A stretch of 64,000 bases of DNA from Dolomedes plantarius (lineage: Eukaryota; Arthropoda; Arachnida; Araneae; Dolomedidae). The number at the start of each line of letters is the position of its first letter. Position 1 is the stretch's first letter. Below, piece after piece: positions 22,741-35,646 of the stretch. Below the pieces are notes generated by a model, which worked only from the letters and a program-made list of their open reading frames with translations, was not told where the DNA came from and did no database searches. Made by a program: the position numbers and the translations under genes. The stretch covers positions 163,003,129 through 163,067,128 of the forward strand of contig OU015499.1 in the NCBI GenBank assembly GCA_907164885.2, in the 5' to 3' direction.

Positions 22741-23048
22741 AAACTGTAACTGCCAGCAATAGGTTGACTTTCTGAATTTTTGGACAACACAAACATTTTA
22801 GTTTCGCACCTAACAATCTGTACCAGAGCCTGCAAAGAGAGGAGAAAGGAATTTAAATGGGATATATTAACAATGAACCATAATTTTTTTCTTATTTTTC
22901 ATGTGAAATGAATAGCATTATATAAAAGTTTGTGCTAGGAAATGAGATATCTATAAAATAAGATGTTATAAATTACATGCTGGGTTAATTAACCTACTGA
23001 GCATTTTAAATTTATTGCAATTAGGGAACGAGGTTCCTTAGCCATTCT
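22741..23048. other. ZNF2 5' flank, homologous to the ZNF3 5' flank
   Basis: AACAATCTGTACCAGAGCCT and GCAAAGAGAGGAGAAAG match the corresponding sites upstream of ZNF1 and ZNF3. TATAAAAGTTTGTGCTA to AGGTTCCTTAGC matches 49190-49325. A promoter could lie here (TATAAAAG at about 22920 is in plus orientation, so it is not an obvious TATA box for the minus-strand gene), but nothing is diagnostic. Confidence 0.5.
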
Positions 23049-23704
23049 TATACGCCATCGGAGAGAGGCGGCCATCTTGGAGACCTTTGGAGAACAAAAC
23101 TAGGAAACCCTACGGAGATTAGCATTGGCTTCTTTTTTTGCGGAGACTCTTGCTCGAACTCTATCCATACTTAAAGAAATTCCTATTATGTAAACCTTAT
23201 TTTATTAAAAATCTGCGATTTTTGATAAAAATTACGCCTGGACATGCTGTTTTTAATAAGAAAAACAATAAATATTATTCACTTTCCAATTTGACATTAC
23301 CAAACACTGCCTGGTAGGCGACAAGCGCATTAAAACAGAAAATTATGATACCTCTTGTATGGTAACCTTTTAAATAAAGATGCCAAATCATTATGGGATT
23401 GTTTAGATTAATTCATTTCCGGAGTTTGTTATCCGTGTGCAATGACGACAACTTACGATATTTGCTCTTTTTTTCAGAGGGAATTTAAATTTAATAAAAC
23501 GAGGGCAAAATGCTTTGAAGTCTTCCCATTTACAGTCATTTTATTACGACCCGTGTGGGATTATATGTGCATGTGTTCATGCATCAATGAAAAATAAAAC
23601 TTACGATGTTGAAGTAAGTTTAATTTGTGTTTTTTTCCTCTCAAATCTCCTTTTTCCCATTTAAAAAATATATGCTCTTCTGATTGACTAGTATTTATCT
23701 AGTA
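23049..23704. repeat. Unclassified 656-bp repeat R, copy 1
   Basis: It runs from TATACGCCATCGGAG to TTGACTAGTATTTATCTAGTA and matches 34621-35941 apart from two MITEs in that copy. It begins exactly where ZNF2/ZNF3 flank similarity ends. It has no TIR, LTR signature or transposase frame. Conserved internal words include GCCATCTTGGA, AACAAAACTAGGAAACCCTA and GTGTTCATGC(A/G)TCAATG. Confidence 0.75.
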
Positions 23705-24141
23705 CAGATGACCCTCCTATAACACGGTAGATAGGTTCCTAGAAAATGCCGTGTTGTGTGAAACCGTGTTATATGAGACCCAGCGACAGTACAAAAAAGG
23801 GGGTTACGTTCCAAAAACTTATTAAAAACAATTTTTTTAAATTCCGTATAAGTAAGTTAATTTTTATTAAAAATATAAATATATCTTTAAATTTAGATAC
23901 TTTTTTTCATTATCTTTTTCCTGTCTAATGGTACTGAATAGATAAAATTGAGATATAATTATAATTCCTTCCAATTCTAAATATCTATTGTTAGCAAAAG
24001 GTAGCAACGCTGCCCTCTGAGAACAAACAGGCAGTTCTTAATAGCTCGTGCGGGAGTAAGTTGTGTCTCTTACTACTGCTGTTTTGTTCTGCTGCAAACG
24101 TATTGTGTTTTAACATTAAAAATCTGATTTTAATACACACA
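23705..24141. repeat. pogo-type terminal sequence and hAT 5' leader
   Basis: CAGATGACCCTCCTATAACA followed by CGGTAGATAGG resembles the TIR of pogo/Tigger-like elements, with an inverted echo (CCGTGTTATATGAG) about 50 bases on. No partner end was found. The remaining AT-rich bases lead into the hAT transposase start; I did not find a left hAT TIR. Confidence 0.4.
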
Positions 24142-25929
24142 ATGTCGGCTACCAATGCTAAGAAGAAATGCAGACAATATTCACAGGAGTATTTGAAATA
24201 TGTTTTTGTGCCATCGTTTTGCTAATGAAACTATTCGTATGTTTTCATTATGTGAAAAAACTTTCAGCAATGATACTATGAAGCCGGCGAAAATGAAAGA
24301 CCGCTTGGAAAGGATCCATTCTGATAAGAAAAAAAAAAGATTTTGAGTATTTCAAATAATTAAAAGAGAAATTTAGAGTTCGGCCAAATTTGAATACATA
24401 CTTGAAGTCATCTGCTAGTGTTAATAAAGAAGGAGGACTGAAGACATCCTACAGCATCTCTCTTAATATAGCAAGGAAAGGCAAACCGTATACTATTGGT
24501 GAAGAAATTATAATACCATTTATAAAAGATGTAATTGAAAATGTTATAAAGAAAGACTCAACTAGTTATAAAATGCATACCATCAAGTACTGTGCAGCGA
24601 CGTATTGAGGAAATGGCCGATGATGTGGAAAGAACTTTGCTCTCTGAGCTACAGCGTTGTAAGTTTGCTATTGAACTTGACGAATCAACTTTCTCATAAT
24701 CTTCTCATGGCTTATGTTAGGTTTCATAGCCCATCCCTGAATGAAACTGTTCAACAATTTCTATTTGCTAAATATCTTGAAAGTGATTCAAAAGGTGAGA
24801 CAATTTTTTTATGTTTGCAAGATTATTTGAACAAGCACAGCATTCCTTTCGGGAATATTACTGCAATAGCTACATACGGTGCACCTGCTATGATCAGGTC
24901 TCCGTTATCTCCGTTAGAGAGTCTTTCTGAAGAAAAAGGTTCCTAAAGTACATACTGTTCACTGTGTCCTATACAGGCAGCATCTTGTAGCCAAAAAACT
25001 AAGTGGCAAACTTCATGATACTCTAAAAGTGTGCATCAGGTCAATTAATAAAATTAAAGCTCATCCTCTCAATTCCGGACAGTTTGCGAAGTTATGTGAA
25101 GAAGATGATGAAACTTTCATACAATTTCTTTTGCCCACTGAGGTAACGTTGTTGTCAAAAGGTGATAGTTTGCAGAGGCTTGATGACTTGTACGACTCAT
25201 CTGAACAGTTTCTTAGGAATGCGGATACATCACTATGTGACGAGTTAAAACAATGCAAGAACCATCTGTTCTATTTGGAATATATTTATTCGAAATTTAA
25301 TGAAGTACAGAAGCGTTTGAAAGGAAAAAACTTTACAATTGTTCAAGCTCGAACAATCATAATGGCCTTTCAAGTAAAAATGGAGCTATTTAAAACTTCA
25401 CTGTCACGATCCGATTTTAAATATTCTTCAAACTTCGCGAGTACTAAAAAAGAATGAAAAGAATACCGACCGTGATTTGCAGATATATATTAAACATATT
25501 GATAAATTAAGAGAAGACTTTAAAGCACATTTCGAAGAATTGGAGAATATGCATGTTCCCGAATGGTTTGCTACACCATTTGATATAAAAATAGATAATG
25601 AAGACAGTGAACCTGGCTTAGAAGATGAACTGATTGAAATATGTGTAGAACTCGAAGCTAAAGCGTTGTTTAAAAGTAAAAACCTCAGTGAATTTTGGAG
25701 CAATAACATTATTGTCACTAAATATCCCAAGCTCAGAGCAGAAGCCGAACCTTTCATACTTTCATTCCCAACTTCATATATGGTTGAAGCTGATTTTAGC
25801 CACGCGAATGCAATTTCAACAAAACAGAGGAACAGATTTGACTTGGGAATTCGTGGTGATTTGCGACTGAAACTTACCAATTTTCAACCGAACATCATTA
25901 ATTTGCTGCTTCTCTTCAGATCCCACTAA
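24142..25929 (+). pseudogene. ZBED5/GTF2I-repeat-like hAT transposase pseudogene
   Basis: It begins ATG (MSATNAKKKCRQYSQEYLKY) and ends with the hAT dimerisation domain (SYMVEADFSHANAISTKQRN, then LRLKLTNFQPNI). In between are the BED-finger region (24205-24345, frameshifted), NTYLKSSASVNKEGGLKTSY, FAIELDEST (first catalytic Asp), AIATYGAPAM and HPLNSGQFAKLCEEDDETF. In AIATYGAPAM the expected second Asp has become Tyr. At least four frameshifts (near 24220, 24585, 24700 and 24920) and a stop near 25455 break it. Normal length for this family is roughly 600 residues, which the span fits. Confidence 0.8.
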
Positions 25930-26370
25930 TATCAACTATTTTAATAAAAAGGTATGTTAGCATATTTTTATTGTATTCAGTAGTAGTCGCAAAATGACAA
26001 TAAGGTTTTTTCATCCAATATTATTCATGTTATATTTTTCAACGATAATTCTGTATTTTACGTAACATGACACGTACGGTTTAAGAACTGTAGGCAAATT
26101 TCCATCTATCCATAATTGTGCTATTATTTTTTATGATTATAATAACAGGGGAGAAGATCTCCTTTTTCTGTTAATGTTATTGGGTGGATTTTATACGATA
26201 TGGGAACTATAAATTCTTTCGTTGGGTTGTTATGCAGGTCTCCTTATTGCTTAACATCAGAAATGCAAAAAAATGATTTCATGTTTTTGTTAAATACTTA
26301 ATCTGGGGGTCGATAAGAAGGGAAATATTCTATGAAGGGGTCGACGGGATAAAAAGTTTGGGGACCCCTG
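25930..26370 (+). mobile_element. 3' end of the ZBED-type hAT element
   Basis: Non-coding tail after the transposase, closing with AAAAAGTTTGGGGACCCCTG, a typical hAT right terminus. The next base starts the block C homology (GTTTAAATTTATGTAAGG), so the element-chromosome junction is at 26370/26371. No matching left terminus or GTTTAAAT duplication was found upstream. Confidence 0.65.
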
Positions 26371-28304
26371 GTTTAAATTTATGTAAGGTTTTTAATAAAA
26401 GTCCATTTTTTCTAAAACAATTATGATTTTGCATTTTTCAAAAATTTTGCAGATATTTTTTTACATATCCTGATTTTGGCATGTCTTTTTCATTTGTCAT
26501 ATTTGTGTATTTTTTTAAAAATTAGTCTATTCTGCGGGATGGATATTCAAGTTACATAAGCTTCTAAATTAAAATTCATTCTTAATAATTCTCCTTTATG
26601 CATTTCCATGGATAAAATGTCTTAAGAGCCCTTAACAACATCTGTGACTAAAGAGAAATGCTAGAGATTTATGACATTCTTTAAGATTGAGTGATTAGAA
26701 CTGCAAATATTTTTCCAATTCTGCTTTGCATACATCCACTCAGCAAGCTATGTAAGCACAAAGGAGACTTCTACATAATAAATGCACTAGAAATAAATAT
26801 GCATGCCTGTACACTTGGACACATTAAAAATAATTACAGACAAATTTATAAATAATAAATAATCATAAATATAATAAATAAATTTAGACAAATTAAGAAT
26901 TATTCAAATTACATTCTGATCATCTTCAGTTACCTTCATGCCAGCTATTTAAATAAATAAAACAATTGTGTGATTCAGAGAATATTGGAAAACCTTTTTG
27001 TTCTTACAGGATAAGGTAATCTCATAACATTTTTTTATTGTGTGAATCAAATCAAACGATTTTAAGATATTCACATAGACTGGAATTATTTTGGTCAAAA
27101 CTCTACAATACAGTTCAATGCTACAAGAAATCAGATGAAGATTAAGCTATACCTATCATAACACTTTTTGGTTAGAGAAAATCCAACCTACCACTTCATT
27201 AACAATGAGATAGAAAAGCTATTTCAATATAAATAATTTTTCATGATAGAATATAAAATATTTTATTCTGCAGTCATGAATGTATGCACTTAGAGTAACA
27301 GCTAAAGTTTAATACAATATTTAACAAAACAGTGATTTAAGAAACATGCGTAGTATAAAGATTAGAAATTCTCACACGAATTAAATCTTATAAAAGTATA
27401 AGTAAAATAAAATCAAAATCTGTGGTCACATAAAATTACCTACATGAAATTAAAACTGTTTAGTTCATATAGAAACATGTTATGGTCTTTCTTCAAATTA
27501 TTTCCTATAAACTATTTTTTCTTTCCCATCTCTTTTCAAATTAAGGAAATTTCGCACATTATATATAATAATAAATTTTAATCCTTAGAAACAATACACT
27601 TGGCAGGAATAAGAAAAAGTAATTTTTCTATATTTTGCACACATAAGCTCAGGTGAGGATACTGGCAAAACATTTATTGTCTTTAATTCCAGCAAATGTG
27701 ACAGAAAAAAAAAATAAGATATTGCCTTACAAATAAGTTGTTGTTACTTTCAAAATAAATTATAAGCCAAAATTCTTTTATAGAAAACTCATTGGAGTAT
27801 CAATATTTACACACTGGTATAAGGCAGTAAACAATAATGGATTGTTGAACTTATACGAGAATGCAAATAAACAGAAAACTCAAGATATCTGGGGTATATG
27901 GTTTGGATTAGGAACATTTGGAACTTTTGTAATATAACCACCCATTTCTTGACTCAAACTCTTGCTTGGACTATTCTCTTCTTTTATAGTGTACATAACT
28001 CTCTAACTCAAAGTTAGAGCGTTAGAATCTATAATATTTGTGATTGGATTACAGAGTACATGAGAGAGAGAATTTAAAGTATTTTTATTCAAATTTCATT
28101 AACTTTGTCTACAAACTTCATGTCTTCATTAAAAGATTTTCATAAAATTCAGAGCCACTTTCAGGTTTCTCAACAAAATCCTCACTTATAAATAGATGAG
28201 ATATAAAAGTGGTAAAATGATGTACAAGAAAATGCCACACAAAACGAAGAAAATGCGAACATAAATTTGCATTAATTAAGTTGTGAACACAACTGCATTT
28301 ATAC

Positions 28305-28848
28305 CAGTGGTTGTCAACCTGGACCGTACTGCCATTTAGAGGGCAATTCAAGCTTTCTTGGTGGGTGGCTAGAGTTTTTGTCTGTTGCTACAAATATTGC
28401 TCTTCCTCCATATATACAATACATTGCGAACAACTTCACTGATTTGACTTTTTAAAAACATTATTTTGCTATTTGCTTTTAATTCCACCCCTAAACTTTG
28501 AATATAGATAAAAATTCACCGGACACTTCTCATAGTATACTCATGGCCTAGGGAGCAAATAATGAGCTCCCCATCCAAAGGCATGAGTTTGGTGTGCATA
28601 ACAAGGTCTAACAATTATAAACTTCCATCGTTCAGTCTACGAGATATATCTCTTTCTTGGAAATGTAGAAACTCAATACATTTAAATTATCTATGCATAA
28701 ACATACATAAAGATAAATAAAAAGATAAATTTTAGGACCTATTTTTTTACAAACTATGTTATTACGGCACTGGTGGGCAGTAAGGAAATTTTATCATCAA
28801 CAAAGATACAAAAGTGGGCGGTAGATATTAAAAGGTTGATGACCCCTG
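28305..28848. mobile_element. hAT MITE with perfect 8-bp target-site duplication
   Basis: The ends CAGTGGTTGTCAACCTGG and the complement CAGGGGTCATCAACCTTTT are imperfect inverted repeats of the common hAT type. It is flanked on both sides by ATTTATAC (28297-28304 and 28849-28856). Block A at about 8710 reads CAACTGCATATTTACCTATG without the insert. It has no coding frame. Confidence 0.88.
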
Positions 28849-29939
28849 ATTTATACCTATGAATGCTAAAATCCCATTCTGACCCTTTTTCATTGCAATG
28901 CTCATGACATTTTAGATTTTCAAGGATGTACTAGACATAATTCAGAATTACCTGATTGCCCAACAAACAATTACAATTTTTTTTTTTTCGCCTTAGTTTT
29001 TTACATCTTGGAAGCCTTCTGTTATCTATATTTATTCCCAAAGAATTAAAGCTAGAAGAAAATCTCACATATTAGTCAAAAGCGAGAGGAGATGTATAAT
29101 ATTTGCAAAAATCTAAAACTAGAAAGTCACTAAAAAATTGAAATAATTGGGTTCTTTCCCTGCCCTGTATTTTCACTGCTATGCATATACAGTATCTTTC
29201 ATTCCTGCAGTCTATAGCTTCTATACAGAAGAAACTGAAGAACTGGAGAAAATTGGCATTTTGAAGTAAAATCTCACCACAAAGGTACGAATATCTTACT
29301 TCATACACATATTTTAACTACAGACATTACTGTAGTTACCTGTGAATCAGAAATCATTGTATTCCGATTATAGAGAAATGTGAAGATTAGGTCATAAAGT
29401 TTTTTCAGGCTATAAATTTGTTTCTTATTCTTGTAGCAAGTTAAAAACAATTAAAACCAGAAACTGAAAATGGAAGATCTACCACAGAGATTCTCTTGTT
29501 AAAAGATGCCCGCAAATCTTGAAAGATTTTGAAAAAATGCTTTAAATAGTTAAAGGGTTTATTAGACCTAAATACCTACTGAAACTTGACTTACCATATG
29601 ATGATTCAATCAGATACCATGCAATGAGAAAGATGCAAAATGCCCACAATTTTTTTGTCCTTAGAAGATTTACCTGTCTATATCGATCCAACAAATTTTG
29701 GTTACTAGTCAGGGTTATCTTCATAAAATTTTAAAAAGTCTGTGAAACCAAATTCCCACAGTTCACCACAGAATTAAAATGATATGAATAATCGTAAGAC
29801 AAGCTTAGGAATACTATGCATAAAAGGATAAAAAATATGTAAAGAATTAATTATGAAAGGCAGGGATTGCTGTAATACAATTGAATTTATTGGAAGCAAT
29901 TGGGCCCCATGCTAGTACAAAGCCCCACATAAAGAAAAA

Positions 29940-30600
29940 TTTAAAATGTCTGAAAGGAAATACTGTGATCAATTAGAAACCTAGAATGCCTGACAAAATA
30001 TAGCCACTCTGATTTTGAACAAGTTTTAGTCGGCGCCATAGAGCTTGCGACTGATTTAGAAGTAACTCATTTCAGGAAGTACATTCACGAAAATGAAAAA
30101 GGATATTTAACTACGAGTATGAACCAATAAGTAACTGGGAAGAAATGTTTGAGGCGCATTGTTTTTCAAATACTGTATAATCCTAGACAAGTTAATTCGA
30201 GATGATTCCACAGAATGAACACCAGAAACATGCATCAGTATTAGAAACTGGCTTGAGAGATGTAAAAATGATTCAGAATAATGACCAGATGAAGTCTATA
30301 AAAGATGCAGACGTAGATAGCTATATGCTGGTAAAGAAATGGAAGTATTAAAACCTATTATATTGGAAACCCTATAAAAATTCTATAATTGCTATAAATG
30401 ACAGCTACTGGCTTCTCAAATGCTTTAATATCTGTAAGGATATTTTTAACAATTTATGCGACTGTACCATTGGTAAAAAAAAGATTTTCAAGGTTAAAAT
30501 TAATTAAAACATATCTGAAGTCAACAATATTACAGAAGAGACTCAACTGTCTTGCAATACTATCTACAGAGCATATAGAAAAAAAAGAAAATTAAAATAT
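29940..30600 (+). pseudogene. hAT transposase remnant 'b' in block C
   Basis: The frame at 30398-30595 reads FSNALISVRIFLTIYATVPL, RFSRLKLIKTYLKSTILQKR and LNCLAILSTEH, a hAT dimerisation domain. Upstream pieces (KRIFNYEYEPISNWEEMFEA) fit the preceding part of the transposase, with many stops. It is the least eroded of the three copies of this remnant. Confidence 0.65.
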
Positions 30601-32008
30601 CATCAATTTATAAATGATCTTGTTGATAAAAAAAATCTAGCAAAATTTGATAGAAAATAATTTTGTTCTGTAAATAAAATATGCGTAGTCTAGCAACTTT
30701 TTAGTTGTTCTTTTCTTAAAATTATACATAAAAAAGGAAATATGACAACCTTCCTAATTTTTGTCTTTTATGCTTCACATTATATGTTTATGATTTAATG
30801 CATATCATTCAATGCATATCAGAATTTTGAAGGACCCCACTGAAATTTCTGTAATTTGGCCCCACAAGGACTCAGGCCGGCCTGATTAAAGGTCTGAATG
30901 ACAAGAACTCGGATGCAAATTTTCCAGTGCAAAGTAATTAACTGTTATACTCTGTGTTTAATATAATAAGTTATTGTAGAAATGTAATTATACCATTGTT
31001 GTATACCCTCTAAACAGTATTTTTAATTTAGTGCTGCCATCTACTGGCGATCTTTACAGTTAGAAGATTTATTTTATGCAATAATTGTTAAAAATAGACA
31101 AAAGCAAGAACATTTAAAAAAATGTTCAATATGTAGTTTAAAACTGAAACCACAGTGCACGCAAAGGGTTAACTGTGTGTACTTACTTTCTATTCAATGA
31201 ATATTTCTTACCCCTAGGAGAGGGGGGGGGGGGTAGGAAATATAAATACTAACACGACAAACATCAATTTGACTAACAGTGATCTTATGAACCAACTGTA
31301 TATATTAAAAAATTATCCTAGACATAAACGGCAAGAATGTAGTTATAAATTTTGCCAATACAAAATATCTATTCAGTATAAAGAATATGCAAGTAAGAGA
31401 GCAGATAGTTTAAATCTAGTTCTAAACTGAACCAAGTACAATTTTGACACTAAAAAATTTTTAAATATCATATCAAAGCAGTCAGAAATATCAGTTAATA
31501 CAGATTTTGTAAATCTTGAAATGTTTCTAACAAAGAAATCTCTAGAATACATGGAACAGAGTAAATTAAACATTTTTATATATAATATACTAATAATTGT
31601 GTAGAGTTTTGATGAGTTAAATAATGTAATTTTTCTTTAAAAAGAATTTCAATTTTAAATATGAAGTATTACTTTTAATCCTCCTCTTTAAAATACATTC
31701 ATTTTAAACTTTAAACAAGCATATTATAATGAATGTTGTACACTTAGAATGATGAATATTTAAGAGTATTGCATTTAATGCTCTTGCCTTTATCTTTGTT
31801 GTAATGAAAGATGCGAATGAAAGTTATTTACTACACCTTGTCATGAAAACTTTAAACATGTAAAAACTCACCAAGTTTAGTACCAGTTCATCCTTTACAT
31901 GGAAAATTTAAATATTTAATTAGTTCTATCTATAAGTTTTGAATGAAATTAAGATTGTATGTAGATTTTATTCTAATTTTCAAAAAATTAATGCACATAA
32001 ATGAGAGT

Positions 32009-32226
32009 TACTTAATTCGACAAACACCTCTGCCCTCTCCGCCTTCACGTATTGGCATTTGATTCCTGATGACTGGTCGCTACGTAACAATTCCTGAATA
32101 TGCAGCCGAGGGTAAACTTCCCAATTTCGGAGCAGTTCATTTTTATAGGCCTGGGTGCCGGACAGACAGTACAGATCTGACGACCAAATTGGGCAGCCCT
32201 GGGCCCCTGATAGTTTCTTAAATTCA
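32009..32226. repeat. Unclassified insert in block C
   Basis: Relative to blocks A and B (13965-14000, 59700-59740), block C has about 215 extra bases of higher GC, from roughly CTTAATTCGACAAACACC to GGGCAGCCCTGGGCCCCTGA. It has no clear TIR or duplication and no convincing frame on either strand. Confidence 0.45.
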
Positions 32227-32355
32227 ATAAGCTTTAGATGTTTTGACAATTTTGTAATTCTTAAGTGTGAAATTAAATTTAAAAAACACGAAATACATGA
32301 GTGTCGCAAAACATACTGGATTTTTTATGGCTCAAATTTGGCGATTATATAAGTA

Positions 32356-32820
32356 CAGTAAAACATCATTTATTCGGACTAACGGGGACCACAGGCAATC
32401 TGGACAATTGAAAATCTGGATAACATCGGTAATAAGCAAGACAAAATCCTTCACTATGTTGACTTGCTGTTTATTACAATGAAAAACTATGTTTTGTAAC
32501 AAAATTACATAGTACTGTTTACAAGACATTAAAAAATATGAAAATAACTTTTTACATAATTTCTTAACAAAGTATTAGTAATTCTAGAAAAGATTTCTTA
32601 AACTCAACAGAAAGCATTTTATTACCATAATTTATTGTACAGTCTCAGCAGGAACTGTACATTGAATCAAACTAAAAAGCGAATATTTGGTGTACTTGTA
32701 GTTACATTCTTGCTATCATAGTTAAAAATTATTATCTAATGTGAAGATTAAATAAAAATGTCTACAAATTTGATCTGGATTATCCGGATAAACAAGGGCT
32801 GGATAAATGATGTTTTACTG
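32356..32820. mobile_element. pogo/Tigger-type MITE with TA duplication
   Basis: It starts CAGTAAAACATCATTTAT(T)CGGA and its complementary end reads CAGTAAAACATCATTTATCC. TA flanks both sides (32354-32355 and 32821-32822). Blocks A and B (14127, 59867) continue straight across (GATTATGTAAGTGCTTCC). At 465 bp it has no transposase. Confidence 0.85.
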
Positions 32821-34980
32821 TATATACTTTGTTTATGTTCTGTTGGTTTTGGGTTGTAATCTTTATAATAAATATTTTTATTATGTAGTTTAATGATTTA
32901 ATAGACTGCAAACCTGATGCAGCTAAGCTTTGCTCTTACATCACCAAATGTCAGAAATTATATCTTAGAAATGCCACAGGATTTTTTTCAGTTTCGTATA
33001 ATTCAATTTAAATGATGATCACTTAGATGTTTTCCGCCAATGAAATTCGAGATTGGCTAAAAGGTGACAAGCTCCTCCACTCTTCATACCATCAGATAAT
33101 GAATCATACATTCAGTCAATGAAAAAATTTTGAATTCCTTTTATAAAATTTTTATTTTCTGCCTTTTCAAAGAATACCATCCGAAAGACGAAAACTTATC
33201 CTTGGTTATTCAAATCTGGTTTATGGGTTTTACTCCAGGTCTGAGTGCATCTGGTACATCAGTTTGCCTTTGTCAATGTTGTTAAAATATAATTTTTCAA
33301 ATGAAGATTCAAAATTTATGATTTTAGTTAATTTTGTACCATTTCCTAAAATATTTTAATCTTATTCTTAGTTTTAAAAATTGATTTTATAATTTGTAAA
33401 TATTTTTAATTTAAATTTTTGTTCTACAAATCACATTGTCGCTTGGTTTTTTTTTATTTTTTATTATTCTATATATTTTGAAATTATCTTGCTAGAAACT
33501 TTTAATTTTATGTAGTACATTTTTTTTCACTACTTTTGTATTTTTAATGTATATTTTTCTCGAAGTATTTACATGTTTATTTTCTTGTTCTTGAGATTTA
33601 AAAATAAAATTCTTGTATTTTGAATATATTATTTCTCTACAACATTTCCTACAACCAATTGATACATTTTGGACACTTTTTTAGACTGTTTAAATTATTC
33701 ATTCTTGATTGTATTCAAATATCTTTCTTAAAATATTCTACGGTTCTTTATTAGCTACTTATTGTTGAATATTCATACAAAGTGTTGATTGTCAAATTAA
33801 AAGTTTTAAAACAGTGTTAAATGGTATTTTTCTAAATTACTCATTAGGAGAACTCCACTTGGTGTAGTTTGACAACTTTTAGCAAAAAAGCACAGGACGT
33901 ACTCTTCCCGGTATATTTTATCTTTTGCCGCGATTATTAACAGTTTAAAATCATTTGTATAACTCATAACTAGCTAAATACATTATGTCTGACATTTATA
34001 ATATAATCATAAATTTAGGATAAAATTTGTAAATAAAACTATCAGATTGACAACTTTTAGCAATCCCTTGAAATCATGGAGTATATATTTTAGAAGCACG
34101 TCAAAATCGACCAAAAAGTATTTATCTATTTATTTGCTGAAAACAACAAACCATGCCTGAATATACAGTTTTTAACAGTTAAATAGTTCTAAGAATTGTA
34201 TTAGAATTTAGCTTCACTCGCAAAAAAATAGCGTAAAATGTAGAAATCACATATATCATTTTCAACATCTTAACAAAACAGTTCTGTCATACAATACAGG
34301 AAAAAATATCTGTAAATTGAACTTACTTGGAATAGCTGCTTATTATTCCAGCATCATCTGTAGTGTTATTTTAGTCCGTCATCCATCAGAAAAGCTGCGA
34401 AAGTATTTCGCCAAGGGCACCACTTTTTACATTTAATTACTATGATTATGGAGAGTTGGATGCAATAAGCAACATAAACCACTCGCTTATGAGATACCGT
34501 TGCCTTTGAACCAACAAATAATGAAACTGAAGTATTTATTATGAGGAAACTCGGTTAACTGTGATTTATCACTGTTATCTGCTACCAAGGCACATTGACA
34601 CTGACATTGACATAAAGAGCTATACGCCATCGGAGTAAGGGGGCCATCTTGGAAACCTTTGGAGAACAAAACTAGGAAACCCTATGGACATTAGCATTCC
34701 CTCTTTTTTTGCGGAGACTCTTACTCGAAACCTTTCCATACTTAAAAGAAAATCCTACTATGTAAACCTTAGTTTATTTAAAATCTGCGATTTTTGATCA
34801 AAATTACGCCTGGACACGCTGTTTTTAATGAGAAAAACAATGAATATTATTCACTTTCGAATTTCACTTTGCCAAACACTGCCAAGTAGGCGATATGCGT
34901 ATTGAAATAGAAAATTATGATAACCCTTGTATGGTAACCTTCTAAATAAACATGCCAAATCAGTTTGGGATTGTTTAGAT

Positions 34981-35449
34981 CAGTGTGGTAGTTCCCGCGG
35001 GCAGCATACGGCCCGCGGTGAAATTGGTCAGTAGAGGCTGGCCAATTGATTTTTGTTGGCCCATGCCCTTCTTACTCAAAAAATATTTTAGTGTGAAAAG
35101 TTTAAGTTACGAAAGTTCTTTTCCTGCTCCAAAGAAATTAAATCAAAAAACGAGAAATCGAACTGAAAGTGCTTTACTGGAATCGAGCTTGAGACTTTGT
35201 CTTACTGAAATTACAGTGGACATTGATAAACTTGTATCAGGAAAGCAGTGCAAATCATCACATTGATTTCTCGACTGTAAAATGAAATGGTATATTAAAC
35301 TAGTATATTAAACTTTTTTTAACATAAATTTTAATAAAAGTTTTTGAATGCAATATGTAATTCATTTTCTTTCTGGAATGTCTCTGGCCCTCACATTCCT
35401 ATACTAAAGTTTGTTTGGTCCTCGGGTAACTATAGGTTGGACCACACTG
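34981..35449 (+). mobile_element. Internally deleted hAT element with 8-bp target-site duplication
   Basis: The ends CAGTGTGGT and ACCACACTG are flanked by GTTTAGAT (34973-34980) and GTATAGAT (35450-35457). Repeat R copy 1 supplies the empty site (GTTTAGATTAATTCATTTCC near 23400). Inside, a short frame (35100-35266) ends LRLCLTEITVDIDKLVSGKQ, the extreme C terminus of an EPM2AIP1/FAM200-type hAT transposase. This is a deletion derivative of that family. Confidence 0.85.
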
Positions 35450-35460
35450 GTATAGATTAT

Positions 35461-35646
35461 GGGCCTGTTCACATAGGAGTCCGTTGCGTTGCGTTAAGGA
35501 AAAGATGACGTTGAGACGAAAATAAACCAATCATATGCCTCCGAACGATTAGCAATTAAATTTTTAACGCCTATGATTCGTTTATTTTCGTCTCAACGTC
35601 ATCTTTTCCTTAATGCAACGCAACGGACTCCTATGTGAACAGGCCC
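35461..35646. mobile_element. Harbinger-type MITE, 186 bp
   Basis: Two arms of about 65 bp are near-perfect inverted repeats, starting GGGCCTGTTCACATAGGAGT and ending ACTCCTATGTGAACAGGCCC. The flanks are TAT and TAA, consistent with a 3-bp TWA duplication with one change; the empty site in R copy 1 reads GATTAATTC. It would form a long hairpin. It sits 11 bases from the hAT derivative. Confidence 0.85.

Larger units (their letters stand above)
26371..34505 (+). repeat. Block C: older copy of blocks A/B
   Basis: It aligns colinearly with about 6836-15565 of block A and 52230-61290 of block B, but with more substitutions and indels. It carries its own insertions (28305-28848, about 32009-32226, 32356-32820). 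It stops short of the hAT-c and mariner part of A and B. No host exon is recognised; coding traces are hAT remnant b and unidentifiable short frames. Confidence 0.85.

Noticed and set aside
25428..25880. 150-codon minus-strand frame
   Set aside because: Overlaps the plus-strand hAT C-terminal domain, which is recognisable; low-complexity Ser/Leu shadow.
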